DNA of 64,000 nucleotides from Gordonia gummivorans (GTDB lineage: Bacteria; Actinomycetota; Actinomycetes; Mycobacteriales; Mycobacteriaceae). Under the pieces are notes generated by a model. The model saw only the letters and a list, made by a program, of their open reading frames with translations. It was not told the origin of the DNA and searched no databases. Made by a program: the position numbers and the translations under genes. This document shows, piece by piece, positions 1 through 8,896 of this stretch; within the stretch, counting starts at the first letter, position 1, and each line of letters starts with the position of its first letter. The DNA lies in contig NZ_JAKWBF010000009.1 in assembly GCF_022513585.1 (NCBI RefSeq), forward strand, positions 62,001-126,000, given 5' to 3'.

Positions 1-11
1 AACGCTTCGCT

Positions 12-626
12 GTGCAGGTGCCGGTCCTCGGACGGATCTCTGTGCCCTCCCCCGACCAGCTTGCGTTCTACGGTGCGCTCGGTCTACTGGCGGTGCTCGA
101 GGTGATCGATTGGCCGGTGGCACTCGCGGTCGGCGTCGGGCATGCGGCAACGACGCGCCATCTCGAACAGCGCGTCGAAGAGGCCGAAGCCGAGGTCGAA
201 GAAGTGGCCGCCGAGGTGGAAGAGGTTGTCGCACAACTTCCCCCGGGTGCGCTGAAACAATTGACCGCAACGCGTGTCGAGACGGTGGCGGCGACGAAGG
301 CACCGGCAAAGAAGGCTGCAGCGAAGAAGGTTGCAGTGAAGAAGGTTGCGGCCAAGAAGTCTCCCGCAAAGAAGGCAGCCGCCAAGGCACCGGCCAAGAA
401 GGCAGCACCGGCCAAGGCGGCCGCCAAGAAGGCGGCAGCGAAGAAGGCGGCAGCGAAGAAGGCGGTGCCGGCGAAAACCGCTGCAAGGAAGGCACCGGCA
501 AAGAAGGCTGCTGCAACAAAGGCTGGGGCGCAGAAGGCAACCGTCGCCAAGAAGACCGTCGCGAAGAAGGCGCCGGCCAAGAAAGCGGCAAGGTCGACCA
601 CGCACAGCAACGTTGCGGAGAACTGA
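12..626 (+). CDS. Membrane-anchored lysine/alanine-rich (HBHA/H1-tail-like) protein
   Basis: This 204-residue protein starts at a GTG, and the frame is open to the window edge, so the true start could lie upstream. It has three parts. Residues about 18-45 are hydrophobic and could form one membrane helix. Residues about 48-75 are Glu-rich and look like an acidic coiled coil ([16 protein letters not shown]). From about 95 to the end it is almost entirely Lys/Ala/Pro with AKKA, PAKKA and VAKK repeats. The tail resembles those of mycobacterial heparin-binding haemagglutinin and the HU-like protein HupB, but there is no HU fold, so it is not HupB. Cationic tails of this kind bind nucleic acid or anionic polysaccharide. 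What this one binds, and on which side of the membrane, is unknown. Confidence 0.7.
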   Translation: MQVPVLGRISVPSPDQLAFYGALGLLAVLEVIDWPVALAVGVGHAATTRHLEQRVEEAEAEVEEVAAEVEEVVAQLPPGALKQLTATRVETVAATKAPAKKAAAKKVAVKKVAAKKSPAKKAAAKAPAKKAAPAKAAAKKAAAKKAAAKKAVPAKTAARKAPAKKAAATKAGAQKATVAKKTVAKKAPAKKAARSTTHSNVAEN

Positions 627-693
627 TCCCAAGATCTGGGTGACTACCCCGCTGAGCTGGGCAGATACCCTCGCGCTCTGCCCGCAGAATCTA

Positions 694-712
694 GGGGAAG
701 AACTTCTTCCCC
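694..712. terminator. Perfect palindrome, first of a related pair
   Basis: GGGGAAGAACTTCTTCCCC has two 9-base arms around a single C. It lies between the convergent lysine-rich gene and the P450 gene. No T-run follows it. It shares its core with the second hairpin at 760-784, so the pair may be a duplicated terminator or a protein-binding site. Confidence 0.5.
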
Positions 713-759
713 GGGGTTCGTAGTCGTCCGCTAGGAATTTCGCGGGGAGGACTCGAAGG

Positions 760-789
760 GTAGGGGAAGAGTTTCTTCCCCTACTTTTT
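760..789 (+). terminator. Intrinsic terminator
   Basis: GTAGGGGAAGA and TCTTCCCCTAC form 11-base arms around the loop GTT, followed directly by five Ts on the plus strand. This is a classic intrinsic terminator for the lysine-rich gene. Minus-strand readthrough from the P450 gene would meet the same stem without a U-tract. Confidence 0.7.
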
Positions 790-807
790 GCGGGCGTCCG
801 TCGGACC

Positions 808-864
808 GGTCAACGAATTTCGATGCACGGTCAACGATTTTGGGCGCACGGTCAACGGGTCAGG
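808..864. repeat. 21-bp direct repeats, family 1, copy A
   Basis: Two full 21-base units (808-828 and 829-849) begin GGTCAACGA and end GCAC; a partial third starts at 850 and runs into the P450 stop codon at 860-862. The same array occurs at 29358-29408, again at a convergent gene junction and again running into the stop codon of the minus-strand gene. Confidence 0.7.
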
Positions 865-2290
865 CGGGGACGTAGGCCGTCCGTCGTCGGATGTCGATGG
901 GGAGTCCGTCGGCGGGTGTGGGGCCGGTGCCGTAGGTCAGTTCGAGTCGGTAGTCGGCGGGCACCGTCCACTCGAAGCGCTGCAGCATCTGGTGCATGAT
1001 CGACTTCACTTCCATGCCACCGAAATAGAGGCCGATGCACTTGTGTGCGCCGCCGCCGAAGGGTGCCCACGCGAACCGGTGGACCTTGTCCTCACGACGG
1101 TCGTCGGCGAATCGCTCGGGATCCCAGTGCGTCGGGTTCGGCCACCATTCCTTGCGCAGCATCGTGGTCCACGGATGAATGCCGATCATGGTGCCGGCTG
1201 GTATGTAGTGACCCAGAATGTCGGTGTCCTGGATGGCTTTTCGGAACAACATGCCGACCGGAGCGTTGATGCGGAGCGTCTCCTTGAAGGCAAGGTCGAG
1301 GCTGGGCAGCTTGTCGATGTCGTCGTAGTCGAGGGTCGGCTTGTCCAGGGCCAGCGATTCGGCGCGCAGCCGTTCCTGCCACTCCGGGTAGCGACCGAGG
1401 AAATACGCGAGCATCGACAACGCGATGGTGCTGGTGTCGTGGGCGGCCATCATGACGAAGATCATGTGGTTCACCACGTCCTCGTCGCTGAAGGTGTCGC
1501 CCTCGGGACTTTCGCTGTGGCACAGGACGCTGAACAGATCGTCGCCGTCGCCGGCTCGCTTGGAGGCGATCTCCGACCGGAAGTAGCGCTGCAGCGCCTC
1601 TCGCCCGCGCAATCCACGTGTCCAGGTGCCGAACTTCTTGGTGTCGAAGCGGACGAGGCCCTGTCCGCCACGAACCGCGGCTTCGAAGGAGTCCTCGAGA
1701 GCGTGCGCCTCGGTCTCGTTCAGTGACGCGCCCATGAACACCTCGGTCGCCAGCGACAGGGTCAAGTCCTTTGTACGGGAGTACATCGGAAAGCCGTCTT
1801 CGATGGGCCAATTGGCGAGGGTCTTCTCGATGTGCGGGGTCATCATGCCCAGGTAGCCCTTGAGTCGGGCGGGCGTGAACGCCTGCTGCATGATGCGGCG
1901 GTGATACATGTGGTCCGGTGCATCCATCAGCATGATTCCGCGATGGAAGAACGGGCCGATCATCGGCTCCCATCCCTCCTCGCTCGAGAAGGCCTTCTCG
2001 CGGTTCATCCACGCGCATTCGATCGCGTCGGGTCCCACCAGATTCACCACGTTCATGCCGATCGAACCGGACCACGTCACGGGTCCGAAGCGTTCGAAAC
2101 GGTCCATCGAACTCTTCAGCGGATCGGCCAACGCCTCCAGCGTGTTGCCGATCAACGGCAGCCCGGCCGTACCCATCACCGGCTTGAGGCCAGAACCGGC
2201 CGGCGGCTCCGCGAGCGGTCGCGGCGGACTCGGGTAGGCCTTGTTGATTCGCGCCAGCGTGTTCTGGAAAAGCTTCTTCGTATCTGCCAC
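860..2290 (-). CDS. Cytochrome P450
   Basis: A 476-residue haem-thiolate monooxygenase. The Cys ligand (about residue 418) sits in APFGGGAHKCIG, the K-helix ExxR is in FKETLRINAP, and the I-helix oxygen-activation site is MMAAHDTST. At 476 residues it is longer than typical soluble bacterial P450s of about 400 and resembles the CYP51/CYP136-like group, although the CYP family cannot be fixed by eye. The N-terminus is soluble and has no membrane anchor, so it would need separate ferredoxin partners, none of which is adjacent. The GTG start has GGGAG about 9 bases upstream. The substrate is unknown; sterol, lipid or xenobiotic are all possible. Confidence 0.92.
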   Translation of the reverse strand: MADTKKLFQNTLARINKAYPSPPRPLAEPPAGSGLKPVMGTAGLPLIGNTLEALADPLKSSMDRFERFGPVTWSGSIGMNVVNLVGPDAIECAWMNREKAFSSEEGWEPMIGPFFHRGIMLMDAPDHMYHRRIMQQAFTPARLKGYLGMMTPHIEKTLANWPIEDGFPMYSRTKDLTLSLATEVFMGASLNETEAHALEDSFEAAVRGGQGLVRFDTKKFGTWTRGLRGREALQRYFRSEIASKRAGDGDDLFSVLCHSESPEGDTFSDEDVVNHMIFVMMAAHDTSTIALSMLAYFLGRYPEWQERLRAESLALDKPTLDYDDIDKLPSLDLAFKETLRINAPVGMLFRKAIQDTDILGHYIPAGTMIGIHPWTTMLRKEWWPNPTHWDPERFADDRREDKVHRFAWAPFGGGAHKCIGLYFGGMEVKSIMHQMLQRFEWTVPADYRLELTYGTGPTPADGLPIDIRRRTAYVPA

Positions 2291-2424
2291 GTCGTACTCC
2301 CGCCCGTCCGATCGCGCGGCGGCACCACCCGCGATGACACGAATTCGTTGAACTGTTTCAAGCGTGAGTGTAGGACGCAGAATTCGACCGCGTCATCGAT
2401 TCGCGGAGATCGGTCGGAGGATTG

Positions 2425-3660
2425 TCAGGCGACGTGTTCGAGTTCGCGCTGCGGCGCGACGTCACGCGGCAGACGCGCTGCGACCGCGCCCAACGCGACG
2501 AGGACAGCGAGTCCCCAGATGAGGTACGTCGATCCGATGAGGTGCTGCCACCACGTCCAGGTCAGCTCGACCTCGTAGCGGTTGGGTACGCGCTGGTGGG
2601 GCACGATGAGGAAGATCGCGACGCCTGCGACGACGAGGAACCACCACGCGACGGCCCCTGGCAGGACGGTTCGGATGCCCCAGACGGTCATTGCCATCAT
2701 CAGCGGGGCAACCCACACCCAGTGCTGATCCCACGACAGCGGAGAACAGAACAACGCCGACATCGCGACCACGAGGAGCGCGCCGACCTCGGTTCCCGCT
2801 CGCATGAGTTGCCACGCCACCCACGCGATGAACAGGCCCACGATGAGCGCGAGGAGGAACCAGACGGCGCGTGAGTCGATGCCGAGGCGTTGCAGCTCGC
2901 CGTTGATCGACTGGTTGTTGGCAAAGATGGGGCTGCCGATGCGGTCGGTGTCGATCAGTGACTCCGTCCAGTACTGGACCGAATCCTTGGGCGCCAGCAG
3001 ATAGCCGATGCCGTGGAACGCGAGCGCCGACACGACGCTGACGACAGCCGCGCGCCAATCCCGGCGGAGGACGAAGAAGAGCAGGAAGACGAAGGGGGTC
3101 AGCTTGATCGCGATCGCGAGGCCCACGAGAAGACCCCGCCACCAGCGACCGCGTCCGACCAGCGCGTCGATCACCACCAGTGCCATGAGCAGAATGTTGA
3201 CTTGGCCGAAAGTCAGTGTGTCGCGCACCGGGCCCAACCACAGCGCGACCGCCGCGAACGGCAAGACCAGCCAGGTGATCTCCGCGGCGGTCCGGTCGAG
3301 GATTCGCGACATCACGAGCCGCATCACGATGAACAGCAGGCCGATCGAGATCGCGGTGAAGATGGCCGAACCCACCCAGACCGGCACGATCGTAAAGACC
3401 GTGAACAGCACCGCCGCGATCGGCGGGTAGGTGAACGGCAGGTAGGCGCCTTGCGACAGCTGCGGCAGTTGGTCGTATAGCCGTCCGCCGTCGAGGAAGT
3501 ACTGCGCGCCCGTGCGGTAGACGTCGAAGTCGATGCGATACGGCGTCATCGGCTGGTTCGGGAAGACGAAGATGAACAGGAACGCGCCGATGGCGAACGC
3601 GACCAGCGCGACCCACCGCGCGGGCGCCGAACGCAGATAGCTGTTCGCCAGTGCCGTCAC
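2425..3660 (-). CDS. GT87 (DUF2029) integral-membrane mannosyltransferase
   Basis: A 411-residue polytopic protein of the GT-C superfamily. The first helix is at about residues 15-33, followed by the extracytoplasmic family signature [10 protein letters not shown]...GGRLYDQ, whose acidic residues are expected to be catalytic, then [11 protein letters not shown] and about ten further hydrophobic segments. Relatives such as PimE and MptC transfer mannose from polyprenyl-phosphomannose to phosphatidylinositol mannosides or lipomannan. The acceptor here cannot be read from sequence. A polyprenyl-phosphomannose synthase is encoded at 17196-18014. The GTG start is preceded by AAGAGAGG at good spacing. 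It lies 134 bases upstream of the P450 gene on the same strand. Confidence 0.85.
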   Translation of the reverse strand: MTALANSYLRSAPARWVALVAFAIGAFLFIFVFPNQPMTPYRIDFDVYRTGAQYFLDGGRLYDQLPQLSQGAYLPFTYPPIAAVLFTVFTIVPVWVGSAIFTAISIGLLFIVMRLVMSRILDRTAAEITWLVLPFAAVALWLGPVRDTLTFGQVNILLMALVVIDALVGRGRWWRGLLVGLAIAIKLTPFVFLLFFVLRRDWRAAVVSVVSALAFHGIGYLLAPKDSVQYWTESLIDTDRIGSPIFANNQSINGELQRLGIDSRAVWFLLALIVGLFIAWVAWQLMRAGTEVGALLVVAMSALFCSPLSWDQHWVWVAPLMMAMTVWGIRTVLPGAVAWWFLVVAGVAIFLIVPHQRVPNRYEVELTWTWWQHLIGSTYLIWGLAVLVALGAVAARLPRDVAPQRELEHVA

Positions 3661-3763
3661 GACCGACCTCTCTTCCGAGTCGGGATCGTATCGCGCAGAC
3701 CCGACGGTACCGGGGGCAGGTACTCCGACGTGCCTGGTGGGCGACCTTCGGGCGTGTCGAGGG

Positions 3764-6181
3764 TCACCTCGCGGCGGCGAGATCCACGTACTCGGCGAGG
3801 TGCTCGCCGGTGAGGGTCGACCGATCCGCGACGATGTCGGCGGGCGTGCCCTCGAAGACGATCCGGCCGCCGTCGTGGCCGGCGCCCGGTCCGAGGTCGA
3901 TGACCCAGTCGGCGTGCGCCATCACTGCTTGATGGTGCTCGATCACGATGACGGACTTACCGGAGTCGACGAGGCGGTCGAGGAGCCCGAGCAGTTGTTC
4001 GACGTCGGCCAGGTGCAGTCCGGTCGTCGGTTCGTCGAGGACGTAGACCTCGCCCTTCTCCCCCATCTGTGCGGCCAGCTTGAGGCGCTGCCGCTCACCA
4101 CCGGACAGGGTCGTCAGCGGCTGACCGACCTTCAGGTAGCCCAGGCCGACGTCGGATAACCGCACAAGGATCTTGTGGGCGGCCGGGATCCGGGCATCGC
4201 CGTCACCGAAGAACTCGGTTGCCTGCGCCACCGACATCTCGAGGACCTCGCTGATGTCGCGACCGCCGAGCTTATAGTCGAGGACCTCGGCCTGGAACCG
4301 CTTGCCGTCGCACACCTCGCACACGGTGGCCACCCCGGCCATCATCGCCAGGTCGGAGTAGACGACTCCCGCGCCGTTGCAGTTCGGGCAGGCGCCCTCG
4401 GAGTTGGCGCTGAACAGTGCGGGTTTGACGCCGTTGGCCTTGGCGAACGCCTTGCGGATGGGTTCGAGGAGACCGCTGTAGGTCGCCGGGTTGCTGCGTC
4501 GGGACCCCTTGATCGCGGTCTGGTCGATCGACACCACACCTTCTTCGCGGGTCACCGAACCCTCGATGAGCGAGCTCTTGCCGGACCCGGCAACGCCGGT
4601 GACCACCACGAGAACACCGAGCGGGATGTCGACGTCGACGCCCTGCAGGTTGTGGGTGTTTGCCCCGCGGATCGGCAACGTGCCCGAAGGCTCGCGCACC
4701 GACTCCTTGAGGCGCGCGCGGTCGTCGAGGTGGTGTCCGGTGAGCGTGTCGCTGGCGCGCAGACCGTCGACAGTGCCCTCGAACATCACCTCGCCGCCGT
4801 CCGTGCCCGCGTGCGGACCCAGGTCGACGACGTGGTCGGCGATGGTGATGACCTCCGGCTTGTGCTCGACCACGAGCACCGTGTTGCCCTTGTCGCGCAG
4901 TGCCAGCAACAGCTCGTTCATCCGGGTGATGTCGTGCGGATGCAGACCGATCGACGGTTCGTCGAAGACGTAGGTGACGTCGGTCAGCGATGACCCGAGA
5001 TGGCGGATCAGCTTGGTGCGCTGGGCTTCTCCCCCGGACAGTGTGCCGGCCGGACGTTCGAGGGACAGATATCCCAGACCGATGTCGACGAAGGAGTCGA
5101 GGGTGGCCTGCAGGGTCTCGATGAGCGGTGCGGCGGACGGCTCGTCGAGGCCGCGTACCCATTCGGCGAGGTCGCTGATCTGCATCGCGCACACGTCGGC
5201 AATGCTGACACCCCCGATCTTCGACGACCGCGCCTCGGCGGACAGCCGACTGCCGTCGCATTCGGGACAGGTCGCGAACGTGATCGCCCGGTCGACGAAG
5301 GCCCGGATGTGCGGCTGCATGGCGTCGCGATCCTTGGACAGGAACGACTTCTGAATCCGCGGGATCAGCCCCTCATAGGTGACGTTGATGCCCTCGACCT
5401 TGATCTTGGTCGGTTCCTTGTAGAGCAGATCGTTCAACTGCTTCTTGGTGAACTTGGCGATCGGCTTGTCCGCGTCGAAGAAGCCACACCCCCGGAAGAT
5501 CCGCCCGTACCAGCCTTCCATGCTGTAGCCGGGGATGGTGAGAGCGCCCTCGTTGAGCGACTTTTCGGCGTCGTACAGTGCGGTCAAATCGAAGTCGGAG
5601 ACCTCACCCCGGCCCTCGCACCGGGGACACATTCCGCCGGTGATGCTGAAACTGCGGCGTTCCTTGACCTTCTGGCCGGCGCGTTCGATGGTGACGGCCC
5701 CGGCTCCGCTGATGGATGCGACGTTGAAGGAAAACGCCTGCGGGGATCCGATGTGCGGTTTTCCGAGGCGGCTGAACAGGATTCGGAGAAGTGCGTTGGC
5801 ATCGGTGGCGGTGCCCACGGTAGACCGCACATTGGCGCCCATCCGTTCCTGGTCGACGATGATGGCGGTGGTGAGACCTTCGAGGACGTCGACGTCGGGC
5901 CGCGACTGGCTGGGCATGAAACCCTGGACGAAGGCGCTGTAGGTTTCGTTGATCATCCGCTGGGATTCGGCGGCGATCGTGGCGAACACCAGGGAACTCT
6001 TGCCCGAACCGGAAACCCCGGTGAACACGGTGAGCCGACGCTTGGGCAGTTCGACACTCACATTCTTCAGATTGTTCTCCCGAGCGCCGTGCACGCGGAT
6101 CCGGTCGTGGGTGTCTGCGACGTGTTCGGTCTGTGCCGCAGAGGATTTCGCACCAGGGGCTTTGGCGGTCTTCGAGGGCAT
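3764..6181 (-). CDS. UvrA-like ABC ATPase (UvrA2/drug-resistance type)
   Basis: An 805-residue double ABC ATPase. Walker A motifs are GVSGSGKSS (residues about 55-63) and GVAGSGKSS. The signatures are [11 protein letters not shown] and [11 protein letters not shown]. The Walker B motifs are [13 protein letters not shown] and [12 protein letters not shown]. Cysteine pairs (CPRC, CPEC, CPNC, CEVC) mark the zinc modules of the UvrA fold. It is about 150 residues shorter than canonical UvrA, and the stretch after the first Walker A is short, consistent with the UvrA2-type paralogues that lack the UvrB-binding domain. Such proteins are linked to DNA-damage tolerance or to resistance against intercalating drugs; a role in nucleotide excision proper is less likely. 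It is monocistronic or loosely linked to the upstream VOC gene. Confidence 0.9.
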   Translation of the reverse strand: MPSKTAKAPGAKSSAAQTEHVADTHDRIRVHGARENNLKNVSVELPKRRLTVFTGVSGSGKSSLVFATIAAESQRMINETYSAFVQGFMPSQSRPDVDVLEGLTTAIIVDQERMGANVRSTVGTATDANALLRILFSRLGKPHIGSPQAFSFNVASISGAGAVTIERAGQKVKERRSFSITGGMCPRCEGRGEVSDFDLTALYDAEKSLNEGALTIPGYSMEGWYGRIFRGCGFFDADKPIAKFTKKQLNDLLYKEPTKIKVEGINVTYEGLIPRIQKSFLSKDRDAMQPHIRAFVDRAITFATCPECDGSRLSAEARSSKIGGVSIADVCAMQISDLAEWVRGLDEPSAAPLIETLQATLDSFVDIGLGYLSLERPAGTLSGGEAQRTKLIRHLGSSLTDVTYVFDEPSIGLHPHDITRMNELLLALRDKGNTVLVVEHKPEVITIADHVVDLGPHAGTDGGEVMFEGTVDGLRASDTLTGHHLDDRARLKESVREPSGTLPIRGANTHNLQGVDVDIPLGVLVVVTGVAGSGKSSLIEGSVTREEGVVSIDQTAIKGSRRSNPATYSGLLEPIRKAFAKANGVKPALFSANSEGACPNCNGAGVVYSDLAMMAGVATVCEVCDGKRFQAEVLDYKLGGRDISEVLEMSVAQATEFFGDGDARIPAAHKILVRLSDVGLGYLKVGQPLTTLSGGERQRLKLAAQMGEKGEVYVLDEPTTGLHLADVEQLLGLLDRLVDSGKSVIVIEHHQAVMAHADWVIDLGPGAGHDGGRIVFEGTPADIVADRSTLTGEHLAEYVDLAAAR

Positions 6182-6215
6182 ATGTGGAGAATCCTGTCGG
6201 GGGGTTGGTTGCGTT

Positions 6216-6635
6216 TCAGGGACGTTGCTGGATGCGGATCATGTTGCCGGCCGGGTCGCGGAAGGCACAGTCGCGAACACCGTAGTCCTGGTCGGTGGGC
6301 TCCTGTACGACCTCGGCCTCGCGGGCCGCGATGCGTTCGAACGCGGCGTCGACGTCGGCGCTGGCGAGCAGCAGACTGCCGTAGGTGCCCTTGGCCATCA
6401 TCTCGGCGATGACTCGTTGCTCGTCGTCGCCGATACCCGGGGTCGCGGTCGGCGGGTACAGGACGATCGAGGTGTCGGGCTGGTCGGGCGGTCCGACGGT
6501 GATCCACCGTAAATCGTTGTAGCCGACGTCCATTCGGATCTCGAAACCGAGTGTGTCGCGGTAGAAGGCGATCGCGGCCTCTGGGTCGTTCTGTGGGAGG
6601 AAACTGGCGTGAATGGTGATGTCCATGTCTGCCAC
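6216..6635 (-). CDS. VOC (glyoxalase/bleomycin-resistance fold) protein
   Basis: A single vicinal-oxygen-chelate domain of about 136-139 residues: ASFLPQNDPEAAIAFYRDTLGFEI at the N-terminus and DPAGNMIRIQQ at the C-terminus, the usual paired beta-alpha-beta-beta-beta units. The GTG at 6635 is one base from the stop of the AraC gene; an internal ATG at 6626 (MDITIHASF) may be the true start. The tight spacing implies co-transcription with the regulator. The family covers dioxygenases, isomerases and binding proteins, so no substrate is assigned. Confidence 0.85.
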   Translation of the reverse strand: MADMDITIHASFLPQNDPEAAIAFYRDTLGFEIRMDVGYNDLRWITVGPPDQPDTSIVLYPPTATPGIGDDEQRVIAEMMAKGTYGSLLLASADVDAAFERIAAREAEVVQEPTDQDYGVRDCAFRDPAGNMIRIQQRP

Positions 6636-6636
6636 G

Positions 6637-7077
6637 CTAGCGACCGGGGAGATTCGACGCTTCTCGATTCCTGATCGGTCTGCCGACCTGCTTGGCCACG
6701 CACCCGGGCAGGTCTCCGACGCCCGTGGTGTGCTCGCGGCGATACGTGCTGGGCGACATGCCGACCAGTTCGGTGAACCGCGTACTGAAGGTGCCCAGCG
6801 ACGAGCAGCCGACGGCGAAACACACCTCCGTGACGGTCATGTCGTCGCGCCGCAGCAGCACCATGGCCCGTTCGATCCGCCGCGTCATCAGATACGAGTA
6901 CGGGGACTCGCCGTAGGCGGCACGGAACAGACGACTGAGGTGTCCGGCCGACATGTGTACGCCGCGCGCAAGGGCTTCGACATCGAGGGGCTGCTCGTAG
7001 TCGCGGTCGATCCGATCACGGACCCGGCGCATCGCCGTGAGATCGCGGAGACGTTGCTGCGAGCCGGTGCTGGTCAC
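6637..7077 (-). CDS. AraC-family transcriptional regulator (DNA-binding domain only)
   Basis: A 146-residue protein consisting almost entirely of the two-helix-turn-helix AraC domain: the first HTH is LDVEALARGVHMSAGHLSRLF, the second MTVTEVCFAVGCSSLGTFSTRF, followed by GMSPSTYRRE. It has no N-terminal sensor domain, so it resembles short SoxS/MarA-type activators. The VOC gene begins one base after its stop and is probably its main target. The GTG start at 7077 has CACGAT seven bases upstream, compatible with leaderless transcription. Confidence 0.88.
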   Translation of the reverse strand: MTSTGSQQRLRDLTAMRRVRDRIDRDYEQPLDVEALARGVHMSAGHLSRLFRAAYGESPYSYLMTRRIERAMVLLRRDDMTVTEVCFAVGCSSLGTFSTRFTELVGMSPSTYRREHTTGVGDLPGCVAKQVGRPIRNREASNLPGR

Positions 7078-7122
7078 AATTTCGATCGTGCCATGCGATC
7101 GGGGGCTTCGGAACAGGTGCGC

Positions 7123-8802
7123 TCACAGGTCGAGCGCCGCGGCGACATCGCGCCGAAGGGTCGCGAGCCGATTATGGGCCGCGGCAAGCGGAATCGGCGC
7201 GGCAGCGTCGTCGCAGGGCCGCACGACCTCGAGATAGCACTTCAACTTCGGCTCGGTGCCCGACGGGCGAATGATCACACGATCGTCGTCTGCGGTGTGA
7301 AAGACGAGCCCATCGGTAGGCGGTAACGAACCGCCGTCTGCCAGATCCACCACCTCGGTGACCGCTGATCCGGCGAGTCGGTCGATGCCGTCGCGCCGGA
7401 GCCTGCGCATCACCTCGGTGATGGTGTCGGTGTTCTCCACTCGAAAACTCAACTGCCCGGTGGCATGCACACCGTGTCGGCGGGCGAGATCGTCGAGGAG
7501 GTCGTCGAGGGTGCGCCCGCCGGCGGCCGCGGTCTCCACGAGCGTGAGGACACGGATCATCGTGCTGATCCCGTCCTTGTCTCGCACCGCGTCCGGGTCG
7601 GTGCAGTACCCGATGGCCTCCTCGTACCCGAACCGCAGGCCGGGCGTACGGGCGATCCACTTGAAGCCGGTCAGCGTAACCGCGTGGCGCAAGCCGTGGG
7701 ACTCGGCGATGTGCGCAAGCAGCCGGCTCGAGACGATCGAGCAGGCCAGAGTATCTCCGGCTCGGTCGGGATCGGTGGCCGCTTGCTCGGCGAGCAGCGC
7801 ACCGACCTCGTCGCCGGACAACTGCCGCCATCGGCCGTCTCGACCGGGAATCGCGACCGCGCAGCGATCCGCGTCCGGATCCAGCGCGACAACCACATCG
7901 GCGACGGTCTTGCGGGCCAGGGCGATGGCGGCGTCGAGCGCGCCGGGCTCTTCCGGATTCGGGAAGGCGACGGTCGGGAAGTCGGGGTCGGGATCGAACT
8001 GCGTGACAACCCGGTGGACATCGGCGATTCCTGCCTTCGCCAGAACCCGGGTGGCGATCCCTCCCCCGACGCCGTGCAAGGGTGTCAGCACCACACGCAC
8101 CGGTGAGGGTGAGATCGCGGATCGCAGGCTGGCGACGCGGTCGATGTATGCGTCGACCACGTCATCGGCTACCTGTGTTCTCGACGCGGCGTCGCTCATG
8201 GGCACCTTGTCGGCAGGCGGCGCGGCGTGGATGTGTCGCGCGATGTCGGCGTCGGCAGGCGAAACGATCTGGACCCCGCGGCCGGCGGTGTCGGCCGCCC
8301 GCCCACCGAGGTACACCTTGTAGCCGTTGTCGGCGGCGGGATTGTGCGATGCGGTGATCATGATCCCCGCGTCGCAGTTCAACGCTCTGGTCGCGTACGC
8401 GACCACCGGCGTGGGCAACCGCGGTGGTAGTGCGATGACGTCCACACCGGCGGCATCGAGCACGCCGAGCGCCGCAGTCCGGAAGTCGGCCGAGCCGAGG
8501 CGCGCGTCGCAGCCGACCACCACGCGGGCGTCGTCTCCGACCACGTCGCGCAGGTAGCTCGCCAAGCCCGCCGTCGTCCGCACGATCACCGCGACATTCA
8601 TCCGGGATTCACCTGCGCCGACGGCCCCGCGCAGTCCGGCCGTGCCGAACTCCAGGGGGCCGGAGAAGCGGTCGCTGAGGTCGGCGGCAGCGTCTGCGTG
8701 TCCACGAGTCGCCGCGTCGATCACAGTCGCGAGTTCGGCCCGCGTGGCGGGATCGGGATCGTGTGCCAACCATTGCTGCGCACGTTTGACGACGCCGTTC
8801 AC
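7123..8802 (-). CDS. pmmB: Phosphohexomutase (phosphomannomutase/phosphoglucomutase)
   Basis: A 559-residue alpha-D-phosphohexomutase. The catalytic phosphoserine (about Ser152) is in MITASHNPAADNGYK, the Mg-binding loop is DPDADRC, the sugar-specificity loop GYEEAIGYC, and the phosphate-binding loop RPSGTEPKLK. It interconverts hexose 1- and 6-phosphates; the EEAIG loop fits glucose/mannose phosphates. The closest named relative by layout is mycobacterial PmmB (Rv3308). The start is GTG at 8802 with AGAGGA about 8 bases upstream. Confidence 0.9.
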   Translation of the reverse strand: MNGVVKRAQQWLAHDPDPATRAELATVIDAATRGHADAAADLSDRFSGPLEFGTAGLRGAVGAGESRMNVAVIVRTTAGLASYLRDVVGDDARVVVGCDARLGSADFRTAALGVLDAAGVDVIALPPRLPTPVVAYATRALNCDAGIMITASHNPAADNGYKVYLGGRAADTAGRGVQIVSPADADIARHIHAAPPADKVPMSDAASRTQVADDVVDAYIDRVASLRSAISPSPVRVVLTPLHGVGGGIATRVLAKAGIADVHRVVTQFDPDPDFPTVAFPNPEEPGALDAAIALARKTVADVVVALDPDADRCAVAIPGRDGRWRQLSGDEVGALLAEQAATDPDRAGDTLACSIVSSRLLAHIAESHGLRHAVTLTGFKWIARTPGLRFGYEEAIGYCTDPDAVRDKDGISTMIRVLTLVETAAAGGRTLDDLLDDLARRHGVHATGQLSFRVENTDTITEVMRRLRRDGIDRLAGSAVTEVVDLADGGSLPPTDGLVFHTADDDRVIIRPSGTEPKLKCYLEVVRPCDDAAAPIPLAAAHNRLATLRRDVAAALDL

Positions 8803-8883
8803 CGAATGAATCCTCTCGTCAGCCGGATCGACCCGCCGACCGTATCAATGCCCGCAGACGCCCGCGCATTCAGTGAACAGATG

Positions 8884-8889
8884 TACACT
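8884..8889 (+). promoter_or_regulatory. -10 element TACACT of a leaderless promoter
   Basis: TACACT ends seven bases before the ATG at 8897, which places the expected transcription start on the start codon itself. There is no Shine-Dalgarno sequence between them. This supports the ATG at 8897 over the in-frame ATG at 8873. Confidence 0.55.
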
Positions 8890-8896
8890 CAGAAGT

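Noticed and set aside
12..626. HupB (HU-like histone) identity
   Set aside because: The N-terminal half has a hydrophobic helix and acidic coil, with no HU DNA-binding fold.
68..643. Several long overlapping reading frames on both strands of the lysine-rich gene
   Set aside because: They arise from the repetitive AAG/GCC codons; their products are low-complexity Ala/Phe, Cys/Leu or Gly/Arg strings with no domain.
808..864. CRISPR array
   Set aside because: The 21-base repeats are contiguous with no unique spacers, and there are no cas genes. The same applies to 29358-29408 and 58015-58062.
788..1726. 312-residue plus-strand frame
   Set aside because: It is antisense to the P450 gene, whose haem and K-helix motifs are intact.
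5000..6412. 470-residue plus-strand frame
   Set aside because: Antisense to the UvrA-like gene and crossing into the VOC gene; no recognisable motif.
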